From positions 1 through 48,736 of the forward strand of contig CAZCMI010000003.1 in assembly GCA_964499955.1 (NCBI GenBank): DNA of 48,736 bases, given 5' to 3'. The DNA is from JAJYIV01 sp964499955. GTDB taxonomy: Bacteria > Patescibacteriota > Patescibacteriia > UBA9934 > GWF2-40-263. The position numbers were made by a program, and so were the translations under genes. Positions 40,868 to 47,269 of this stretch are shown piece by piece; positions within the stretch are counted from its first letter, which is position 1, and the number at the start of each line of letters is the position of its first letter. The notes beneath the pieces are model-generated. The model saw only the letters and a list, made by a program, of their open reading frames with translations. It was not told the origin of the DNA and did not search any database.

Positions 40868-41278
40868 TTAGCGCTTTGCCCACTGCGGGCTCTTGCGGGC
40901 GCCCTTGTGGCCGTACTTTTTGCGTTCGCGGACGCGGGCGTCGCGCGAGAGGAAGCCGACTTTCTTGAGCGCGGGGCGCAGGTCCGGATTGAAGGCGATC
41001 AACGCGCGGGCGATGCCGAGACGCACGGCGTCGGCCTGGCCGCGGATACCGCCGCCCGACACGCGGGCGTCGACGTCCACCTTCCCTTCCAACCCGACGG
41101 TGGCGAACGGCGCGTTCACCGTCTGCAAGAGGTGGTAGACCGGGAAATAGGCCTTCACGTCGCGGCCGTTGACCGTGAACGTGCCGGTGCCGCCGTGGAC
41201 CAAACGGACCTGGGCGGTGGCTTCTTTGCGGCGGCCGAGGCCCGGCGTGTACGTGCCGGAGGTTTTGGGAGCGGCCAT
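40868..41278 (-). CDS. rpsI: Ribosomal protein uS9
   Basis: 136 residues. GLGRRKEATAQVRLVHGGTGTFTVNGRD at the N-terminus, GGGIRGQADAVRLGIARAL in the middle and the C-terminal tail RKKYGHKGARKSPQWAKR, whose last Lys-Arg contacts P-site tRNA in the small subunit. It follows rplM by four bases, the conserved order, and ends the operon. Confidence 0.97.
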   Translation of the reverse strand: MAAPKTSGTYTPGLGRRKEATAQVRLVHGGTGTFTVNGRDVKAYFPVYHLLQTVNAPFATVGLEGKVDVDARVSGGGIRGQADAVRLGIARALIAFNPDLRPALKKVGFLSRDARVRERKKYGHKGARKSPQWAKR

Positions 41279-41282
41279 AGGG

Positions 41283-41639
41283 CTAGTTCTTGACCGACAA
41301 GCGCTTCAGGCGCTCGGTGCGGAAGGAATTCTTGGGCAACATGCGGGACACGGCGCGGCGGAGGACGTCCGCCGGATCCTTGGCCCATACCTCGGACAAC
41401 TTCTTGGCCGAGAGGCCGCGCGGATGCGACGTGTGGGCGTAGTAGACCTTGGTGTCCATCTTGGTGCCCTTCACCGCCATCTTGCCGGCGTTGACCACTT
41501 CGACCTTGGCGCCCGCGTCCACGTGCGGAACGTAGGACGCCTTGTCCTTGCCCATCAGCATCATGGCGATGCGCGTGGCGAGGCGGCCGGGAGCCTGCCC
41601 GGCGGCGTCGACGGTCTGATTGTCGCGGGTGATGTTCAT
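41283..41639 (-). CDS. rplM: Ribosomal protein uL13
   Basis: 118 residues from the ATG at 41639, chosen because an upstream in-frame ATG at 41654 lies inside rplQ. Core motifs PGRLATRIAMMLMGKDK, YYAHTSHPRGL and AVSRMLPKNSFRTERLKRL are present. It is shorter than the ~142-residue E. coli protein, mainly at the N-terminus and internal loops. It is an early-assembling large-subunit protein and a possible autogenous regulator of the rplM-rpsI pair. Confidence 0.95.
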   Translation of the reverse strand: MNITRDNQTVDAAGQAPGRLATRIAMMLMGKDKASYVPHVDAGAKVEVVNAGKMAVKGTKMDTKVYYAHTSHPRGLSAKKLSEVWAKDPADVLRRAVSRMLPKNSFRTERLKRLSVKN

Positions 41640-41640
41640 A

Positions 41641-41991
41641 TTAAACCAGTTCAATCTGCACCATCGCCCCGCCGTCTCCCTGGCGCGGGCCGATCTTCAC
41701 GATGCGGGTGTACCCGCCCGGGCGCGTGGCGTAGCGCGGCCCCAAGACCTCGAGGATCTTCTTGACCGGCTGCTCGGTGTAAAACGTCTTCATCAGGTTG
41801 CGGCGGGCGGCCAGCGAGGAAACCTTGCCGGAGGTGATCGCCCGTTCGACGAGCGGACGGACGGCCTTGGCCTTGGCCTCGGTGGTGCGCACCTTTTCGT
41901 GCAGGACGATGCTGGCGGCCAGGTTGCGCAGAAGGGACGCGCGCGGCCCCTTCTTGCGGTCCAAGACCTTGCCGGATTTGCGATGACGCAT
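41641..41991 (-). CDS. rplQ: Ribosomal protein bL17
   Basis: 116 residues: MRHRKSGKVLDRKKGPRASLLRNLAASIVLHEKVRTTEAKAK pattern in outline, with the family's N-terminal RH-x-x-x-G-x-L-x-R and a C-terminal GGYTRIVKIGPRQGDGGAMV. Sits near the peptide exit tunnel. Follows rpoA in the conserved order. Confidence 0.97.
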   Translation of the reverse strand: MRHRKSGKVLDRKKGPRASLLRNLAASIVLHEKVRTTEAKAKAVRPLVERAITSGKVSSLAARRNLMKTFYTEQPVKKILEVLGPRYATRPGGYTRIVKIGPRQGDGGAMVQIELV

Positions 41992-42021
41992 AGGAATGGG
42001 AGCCGCGCGGGGGCGGCGGGA

Positions 42022-42735
42022 TTAGGCGGCGGGCTCCTCTTCCATGGGAGCGGCGCCGGTCAGCAGGGAGAAATGGTCGATGAGGATCTTCGCCGACTGC
42101 CGGACGGCCTCTTCAGGCTCGACCGTGCCGTCGGTTTCGATCGTCATGATCAGCTTGTCGTAGTTGGTGATCTCGCCCACGCGGGTGTTCTCCACGCGGT
42201 AGCCGACGGTGCGGACCGGCGAGAACAGGGCGTCGATGGCGATGGTGCCCAGCTCGTGGGCTTCCTTGGCGCGTTCCTCCGTGGGGCGGTAGCCGCGGCC
42301 GCGGGAAACGGTCAGTTCCATCTCGAGGGAGGCCTTGGCGTTCGTGAGCGTCGCCAGCGTGAGCGACGGGTTCACGATTTCCACCTCGGCGTTCGGCTCG
42401 ATGTCCTTGGCCGTCACCGGACCATCGCCCTTGGCCTTCAGCGTGAGCTTCACCGGCCCTTCGCCGAAGAGCTTGAGGCGCAGCGACTTGAGGTTCAGGA
42501 TGATCTCCAGCACGTCTTCCTTCACGCCTTCCATGGCTTGGAACTCATGCGTGGCGCCCTTGATCTTTACGGCCGTGACGGCCGCGCCGGGCAGGGAGGA
42601 CAGCAGGACGCGGCGCAGGGCGTTGCCCAGGGTGGTGCCATAGCCGTGGAAACACGGTTCCACCACCATGATCCCCTCATTCGGACGCGTCCCCGGCTCG
42701 AAACGAATGTTCGACGGAAGAAGGATGTTCTCCAT
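42022..42735 (-). CDS. rpoA: RNA polymerase alpha subunit without C-terminal domain
   Basis: 237 residues, about 90 fewer than E. coli alpha. The N-terminal assembly domain is complete: GTTLGNALRRVLLSSLPGAAVTAVKI, the FQAMEGVKEDVLEIILNLK dimerisation region and VSRGRGYRPTEER. The protein stops at LTGAAPMEEEPAA, just after the helix ending domain one, with no linker and no helix-hairpin-helix CTD. Such an alpha can assemble polymerase but cannot bind UP elements or most activators through the CTD. No frameshifted CTD is found between its stop and rplQ (30 bases). Confidence 0.95.
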   Translation of the reverse strand: MENILLPSNIRFEPGTRPNEGIMVVEPCFHGYGTTLGNALRRVLLSSLPGAAVTAVKIKGATHEFQAMEGVKEDVLEIILNLKSLRLKLFGEGPVKLTLKAKGDGPVTAKDIEPNAEVEIVNPSLTLATLTNAKASLEMELTVSRGRGYRPTEERAKEAHELGTIAIDALFSPVRTVGYRVENTRVGEITNYDKLIMTIETDGTVEPEEAVRQSAKILIDHFSLLTGAAPMEEEPAA

Positions 42736-42759
42736 ACACGTTGCCTCCCCGAAGGAAGA

Positions 42760-43374
42760 TTAGCGGGAGTAAAATTCGACGATGAGCGTGGGGTCGAACA
42801 TCTGACGCAGATCCTCCCCCTCCGGAACGGCGGTCATCTTGCCCTTGAGCGCGGCGGCTTCCAAGGCCAGCCACTTGGGCGTCTGGCGCGTGGCGGCGTG
42901 GGCCGAGATCTGGGACACGATGCCCTTTTTCTTCTTGGTTTCGCGCACAGCGACGATGTCGCCGGGACGGACCTGGAACGACGGCACGTCGACCGTCTGC
43001 CCATTCACCTCGATGAAGCCGTGGCCGACGACCTGGCGCGCTTGGCGGCGCGTGGACGCGAGGCCCAGGCGGTACACCACGTTGTCCAGGCGGCGTTCGA
43101 GCAGTTCCACCAAGTGGGTGGCCGTGTTACCCGGCTTCTTTTTGGCCTGTTCGAAGTACTTGCGGAACTGGCGCTCGCGCAGGCCGTAGAGGGCCTTGGC
43201 GCGCTGCTTTTCCTGCAGCTGCAGACCGTAACCGGACTGGCGTGGACGGCGCTTCATTTGCGCGGGGCCGTGGACGCCCGGGGCGTAGGGCCGGCGCGAC
43301 ACGTACTTCTCCTTGCCAAGGACGATCCCCAGGCGGCGGGAAAGCTTCGCGATGGGTTTGCGGATCTTCGCCAT
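42760..43374 (-). CDS. rpsD: Ribosomal protein uS4
   Basis: 204 residues, normal length. It begins with AKIRKPIAKLSRRLG and has KRRPRQSGYGLQLQEKQRAKALYGLRERQF and the S4 RNA-binding domain ERRLDNVVYRLGLASTRRQARQVVGHGFIEVNG. The N-terminal zinc cysteines of some uS4 proteins are absent. It nucleates 16S rRNA folding and may regulate the operon by binding mRNA. Confidence 0.97.
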   Translation of the reverse strand: MAKIRKPIAKLSRRLGIVLGKEKYVSRRPYAPGVHGPAQMKRRPRQSGYGLQLQEKQRAKALYGLRERQFRKYFEQAKKKPGNTATHLVELLERRLDNVVYRLGLASTRRQARQVVGHGFIEVNGQTVDVPSFQVRPGDIVAVRETKKKKGIVSQISAHAATRQTPKWLALEAAALKGKMTAVPEGEDLRQMFDPTLIVEFYSR

Positions 43375-43383
43375 AGGGGAACG

Positions 43384-43815
43384 TTAGACGCGGCGGGCGC
43401 GCTTGGAGCGGCACCCGTTATGCGGCACCGACGTGGTGTCTTGGATGGAAACGACGTTGAAGCCGTTGGCGTTAAGCGCGCGCAGCGAGCCGTCGCGGCC
43501 CTGGCCCACGCCTTTGACGTACACCGACACGTCGCGGACGCCGTAGGCGGCGGCGCGTTCGGCGACCGTCTTGACGATGACCGACGCGGCGTACGGCGTG
43601 GCCTTCTTCGGCCCGCGGAACCCGCAGTTGCCGGCGGACGCCCAGGCAATGGTGTTGCCGTTGAGGTCCGTCAAGGTGACGATGGTGTTGTTGTACGTAG
43701 CCTGGATGTAGGCGCAGGCGTGCGGCACCGCGCGAACGGCTTTCTTTTTGCCCGGACGGGAGGCCTTGGCCGGCGCGGCCGCAGGGGCCGTCGATTGTTT
43801 CTGCTTTGGTTCCAT
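43384..43815 (-). CDS. rpsK: Ribosomal protein uS11
   Basis: 143 residues with an Ala/Pro/Lys-rich N-terminal extension (~25 residues), then AYIQATYNNTIVTLTDLNGNTIAWASAGNCGFRGPKKATPYAA in outline and the C-terminal TSVPHNGCRSKRARRV. Part of the 30S platform near the mRNA exit. Confidence 0.97.
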   Translation of the reverse strand: MEPKQKQSTAPAAAPAKASRPGKKKAVRAVPHACAYIQATYNNTIVTLTDLNGNTIAWASAGNCGFRGPKKATPYAASVIVKTVAERAAAYGVRDVSVYVKGVGQGRDGSLRALNANGFNVVSIQDTTSVPHNGCRSKRARRV

Positions 43816-43822
43816 AGCCGGT

Positions 43823-44209
43823 TTAGGTCTTGGTGAGCGTACGGCGGCCGCTGGTCATGGTGCGGCGCATGTTGCCGCGCGTGGTGCGGGAATTGGTTTT
43901 GGTGCGCTGGCCGCGAACCGGCAGGTTCTTGATGTGCCGGGTGCCGCGGTAGCTGCCAATTTCCTTCAAGCGCTTGATGTTGGACATCGTCAGGCGGCGA
44001 TGGTCGCCTTCCAAACGATGCGTCTTCTCCAAAATCGTGCGGATGGCGTTGACCTGGTCTTCCGTCAGGTCCTTGGTGCGGATGTCTCCGTCAACCTTGG
44101 CCTGGGCCAGGACTTTCTTGGCCGTGGAGTCGCCCACACCGTAGATATAGGTGAGGGAGATGACGATGTGCTTGTCGTTGGGGATGGTGACGCCTGCGAT
44201 GCGAGCCAT
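43823..44209 (-). CDS. rpsM: Ribosomal protein uS13
   Basis: 128 residues: RIAGVTIPNDKHIVISLTYIYGVGDSTAKKVL (helix-two-turn-helix), then GSYRGTRHIKNLPVRGQRTKTNSRTTRG and a basic C-terminal tail which touches P-site tRNA. Lies between rpmJ and rpsK as in most bacteria. Confidence 0.97.
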   Translation of the reverse strand: MARIAGVTIPNDKHIVISLTYIYGVGDSTAKKVLAQAKVDGDIRTKDLTEDQVNAIRTILEKTHRLEGDHRRLTMSNIKRLKEIGSYRGTRHIKNLPVRGQRTKTNSRTTRGNMRRTMTSGRRTLTKT

Positions 44210-44221
44210 AGTGAGGTGGGA

Positions 44222-44335
44222 TTACCCTTGACGCTGCTTATGCTTCGGGGTTTTGCAGATCACGGCCAGGCGGCCATGCCGGCGGATGACTTTACAGTCG
44301 CGGCAGATGGGTTTGACGGACGCGCGGACTTTCAT
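44222..44335 (-). CDS. rpmJ: Ribosomal protein bL36
   Basis: 37 residues: MKVRASVKPICRDCKVIRR, VICKTPKHKQRQG. The zinc-ribbon ligands Cys11, Cys14, Cys27 and His32 are all present, so this is the zinc-binding (C+) form. The start ATG is at 44333-44335; longer in-frame extension upstream is not coding. Confidence 0.96.
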   Translation of the reverse strand: MKVRASVKPICRDCKVIRRHGRLAVICKTPKHKQRQG

Positions 44336-44353
44336 AGGAAGGCGGAATGCACA

Positions 44354-44381
44354 AACGTCATCGAGGGGATTCGATGACGTT
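44354..44381 (-). promoter_or_regulatory. Perfect 11-bp hairpin in the infA-rpmJ gap
   Basis: AACGTCATCGA / TCGATGACGTT arms with a six-base loop. The run of T after it on the minus strand is short (TTTG), so it is more likely an attenuator, an RNA-processing site or a mRNA-stabilising structure than a full terminator. It separates infA from rpmJ in an operon otherwise packed tightly. Confidence 0.6.
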
Positions 44382-44399
44382 CGCCTCTCGACGTGGGAG

Positions 44400-44633
44400 T
44401 TAAAAACGGTATACGACACGTCCCTTGGTGAGGTCGTACGGACTCAGTTCGACCTTGACATCGTCGCCCGGCAGGATGCGGATGCGGTTCATACGCATTT
44501 TTCCCGACAGGTGGCCGATGATGGTCTGCCCGTTTTCCAAGTTGATTTTGAACTGGGCGGACGGCAGAAGTTCTTCTACCGTTCCCCGCACCTCGATGAA
44601 CTGCTTGGTTGCTTGCGCGGCATTGTCGCTCAT
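44400..44633 (-). CDS. infA: Translation initiation factor IF-1
   Basis: 77 residues. An OB-fold protein: FIEVRGTVEELLPSAQFKINLENGQTIIGHLSGKMRMNRIRILPGDDVKVELSPYDLTKGRVVYRF in outline, matching IF-1 with HLSGKMRMNRIRILPGD as its signature. It binds the ribosomal A site during initiation. The first gene of the ribosomal operon. The ATG at 44633 is preferred since the promoter -10 box ends only ten bases upstream. Confidence 0.96.
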   Translation of the reverse strand: MSDNAAQATKQFIEVRGTVEELLPSAQFKINLENGQTIIGHLSGKMRMNRIRILPGDDVKVELSPYDLTKGRVVYRF

Positions 44634-44643
44634 AGATGCCGGA

Positions 44644-44672
44644 ATTCTAGCAGGTTGAGCGCCAAAGGGCAA
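44644..44672 (-). promoter_or_regulatory. Promoter of the infA-ribosomal operon
   Basis: Minus strand TTGCCC (44667-44672), 17-base spacer, TAGAAT (44644-44649). Transcription should start a few bases before the infA ATG, giving almost no leader. Confidence 0.7.
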
Positions 44673-44724
44673 GAACCTATCCACAGTTACAGCGCGGGTA
44701 TCTTAATGAAGGAGCCCGTTCCTG

Positions 44725-46626
44725 TCAAGAAGAGCTATCCCCAGGCCCGCTGACCGTCGCCTTGATGCGCCGGATGCCCGCGGAACTGGCCTCTTCTTTG
44801 GTGATTTTGAAGCTACCGAGCTCGCCCGTGCGGGCCACGTGCGGGCCACCGCAGACCTCCTTGCTGAACCACTCTCCGCCCGGCGTACCCACGGTGTACA
44901 CCTTGATTTGGCCGCCCACGGCGGCGTATGTGTCCTCGAACAAACCGATGGCCCCCTGGGCCTTGGCGTCCGTCACGGACATCAGTTCGAACGAAACGGG
45001 ATAGTCCTTCGTGATGGCGTCGTTCACCAGGGCCTCGACCTCGGTGATCTGCTCCGGGGTCATCTTGGCCGGATGGGAGAAGTCGAAGCGCAGGCGCTCG
45101 GCGGTGATGTTGCTTCCCTTTTGTTCGACGTGCGGGCCGAGTACGCGGCGCAGCGCCTGGTGCAGCAAGTGGGTAGCTGTGTGCAGGCGCGTGGTTTCGG
45201 CCGAAGCGTCCGCGAGCCCGCCGGCGAATTTCTGCCCGCTGCCGGCACGCGAAAGGTCCTGGTGCTTCTTGAATTCCGCACGGAAAGCCTCGGCATCCAC
45301 GGCCATGCCGTGCCCGCGGTGCAACTCTTCAACGGTCAGTTCCAGCGGGAAACCGTAACTCTGGTACAGGTTGAACGCGTCGACGGCCGTAAACGCACCC
45401 GTCTTTTCAATGACCTTCTGTAGTTCCTTCAGTCCTTGCTCAATCGTTTTGGCGAACTTCCCTTCTTCCGTTTCGATGGCTGCCAAAATCGCCTCGCGTT
45501 TCTCCACAAGTTCCGGGTACGCCTCCGTGTAGGTGGAAATGTACGCGTCGCTGGCGGCGCGCACGACGGAGCCCGCGCCCAGGCGCCGCGCAAAGCGCAC
45601 GGCCCGGCGGATGAGGCGGCGGACGAAATAGCCCTGGTCCTTGTTGGACGGCAGCACGCCGTCGGCGATCAGGAAGGTGGCGGCACGGATATGGTCCAGC
45701 ACCACGCGGAAGGCGAAGGTATCCGCGTCATCGGCACCGTACGTTTTGCCGGTGGCGCGTTCCAGCGCCGCGCGGGCGCCGTCGAACAGGTCGATCTTGA
45801 ACACGTCCGGGTCGCCGTTGGCGGCCGCGGCCATGCGCTCCAACCCCCCGCCGAAGTCCACGTTCGCCTTGCCCAGCAATTCGAAGCCGCGTTCCGTCTT
45901 CACGTACTGCATGAAGACGTTGTTGCCGATTTCCACGAACCGGCCGCAGTCACAATTCACATGGCAGGGTTCGTCCTTCCACGGCGACGCTTCGTGCAGC
46001 CCGCGCGCCGCGCCGAAGTCCCAGAACAACTCCGTGTCGGGGCCGCCGGGTTCTCCCACAGGCATGTTGGCGGGCACGCCGGAGCGGCTCCACCAGTTTT
46101 TCTTTTCGGGATAGTAGAAGATGCGCGCGTCCTGCATCCCCTTCTCTTCCGGCAGGTCGGCCACGGGCGCTTCCATGCCGGCGGATGCGAACGCCGTCTG
46201 CCACAAGGCGGCGGCTTCCTCGTCGCGCGGAATGCCCAGCTCCGGGCTGCCGCGGAACACCGTCACGTAGAGGTTGCGCGGATCCAGGCCGATTTCCTTC
46301 GTAAGGAATTCGAAGATCCACGGGATTTGTTCCTTCTTGAAATAGTCGCCCAGCGACCAGTTGCCGAGCATTTCGAAGAACGTCGTGTGGCGGTTGTCGC
46401 CCACTTCCTCGATGTCCTGCGAACGGAAGCACTTTTGGCTGTCGGCCAGGCGCGAGCCGAGCGGATGCGTCTCCCCCAGCAGGAACGGCACCATAGGCTG
46501 CATGCCGGAGCCGGTGAACAGCGTGGTGGGGTCGTTTTCCGGCACGAGCGGCGCGGACGGCAAAACGGCGTGGCCCTTGCGCGTGAAAAAGGCGAGATAG
46601 GCGCGGCGGATGTCGGAGGCGGTCAT
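44725..46626 (-). CDS. alaS: Alanyl-tRNA synthetase, C-terminally short form
   Basis: 633 residues, against ~875 in E. coli. The class II catalytic core (RRAYLAFFTRKGHAVLPSAPL, TLFTGSGMQPMVPFLLG, FFEMLGNWSLGDYFKK, VDFGGGLERMAAA), tRNA-recognition region and editing domain with metal ligands HTATHLLHQAL and CGGPHVARTGELG are complete. It ends soon after the editing domain, so the C-Ala domain that helps bring tRNA to the editing site is absent. It charges tRNA-Ala and clears mischarged Ser/Gly-tRNA. Short AlaRS forms are common in reduced genomes. Confidence 0.96.
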   Translation of the reverse strand: MTASDIRRAYLAFFTRKGHAVLPSAPLVPENDPTTLFTGSGMQPMVPFLLGETHPLGSRLADSQKCFRSQDIEEVGDNRHTTFFEMLGNWSLGDYFKKEQIPWIFEFLTKEIGLDPRNLYVTVFRGSPELGIPRDEEAAALWQTAFASAGMEAPVADLPEEKGMQDARIFYYPEKKNWWSRSGVPANMPVGEPGGPDTELFWDFGAARGLHEASPWKDEPCHVNCDCGRFVEIGNNVFMQYVKTERGFELLGKANVDFGGGLERMAAAANGDPDVFKIDLFDGARAALERATGKTYGADDADTFAFRVVLDHIRAATFLIADGVLPSNKDQGYFVRRLIRRAVRFARRLGAGSVVRAASDAYISTYTEAYPELVEKREAILAAIETEEGKFAKTIEQGLKELQKVIEKTGAFTAVDAFNLYQSYGFPLELTVEELHRGHGMAVDAEAFRAEFKKHQDLSRAGSGQKFAGGLADASAETTRLHTATHLLHQALRRVLGPHVEQKGSNITAERLRFDFSHPAKMTPEQITEVEALVNDAITKDYPVSFELMSVTDAKAQGAIGLFEDTYAAVGGQIKVYTVGTPGGEWFSKEVCGGPHVARTGELGSFKITKEEASSAGIRRIKATVSGPGDSSS

Positions 46627-46662
46627 AAGCGAATGGATGGCTGTCAGTGTAGGGAAACGAGG

Positions 46663-46692
46663 GGAAAAAGAAAAGGCACCCTATTTGGATGC
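46663..46692 (-). terminator. Terminator of the zinc-ribbon hypothetical gene
   Basis: On the minus strand AGGCATCC / GGGTGCCT (one G-U pair) with an AAATA loop, followed by TTTCTTTTTCC. Confidence 0.8.
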
Positions 46693-46709
46693 CTCGAGCA
46701 GAGCGGCGG

Positions 46710-47201
46710 CTATGGGACCAGGCCAAGCGCCTGCGCGCTCGCATGGTCGAACTGGTGCGGATCATCCGCGTACAACGCCCTGGCCAGGAAGGCCCCGTCC
46801 GTCACGCGCGAACAGAACGAGCACAGAAGCGACACGCGGAATTCATGCACGTCGTGTTCGGAGTTGACCCAACCGGCGTCCTCGGCGATGGCGTATGCGG
46901 ACCGGTTGCAGAACGGGCACGGCGCAGTCAACGCCTCGTTCGGCGTACCCACGACGGCGTGGATCGGGCGCATCTTGTCGCCTCCTTCCAACCGGACGAA
47001 GCGGCACGCGCGGATCCCGCCGGCCTTCCCCCAGGCATCCGCCGGCGCAGCCAGACCCTCCAGGATTTCCCCGACCCGGATCTCGTTCTGCAGACCCAAC
47101 CGCGTTGCCTCCAGCTGGGCACGCAACCGGTCGAGCATCATCCGCGCATCCTTCGCGCGGATCTTGGCTTCCACTGCCCATTCCTCGAACGTGCGTGTCA
47201 T
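46710..47201 (-). CDS. Hypothetical protein with two CxxC pairs
   Basis: 163 residues; a strong AAGGAGGT Shine-Dalgarno sequence lies eight bases before the ATG at 47201. The N-terminal ~60 residues are a charged helix (EEWAVEAKIRAKDARMMLDRLRAQLEATRLG). The C-terminal half has APCPFCNRSAYAI and LLCSFCSRVTDG, which could bind one zinc ion. I do not recognise the family; a nucleic-acid or ribosome-associated role would fit the zinc ribbon. It is monocistronic or follows murJ after 68 bases. Confidence 0.7.
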   Translation of the reverse strand: MTRTFEEWAVEAKIRAKDARMMLDRLRAQLEATRLGLQNEIRVGEILEGLAAPADAWGKAGGIRACRFVRLEGGDKMRPIHAVVGTPNEALTAPCPFCNRSAYAIAEDAGWVNSEHDVHEFRVSLLCSFCSRVTDGAFLARALYADDPHQFDHASAQALGLVP

Positions 47202-47269
47202 GGCCTTCAACCTCCTTCCTCCCGCACCATGCGGGGCGGGAAAACCATACGGAAAACCACGTGCCCCGT

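Noticed and set aside
41620..43836. A 738-codon open frame on the plus strand
   Set aside because: Antisense to rplQ, rpoA, rpsD and rpsK; no protein motif.
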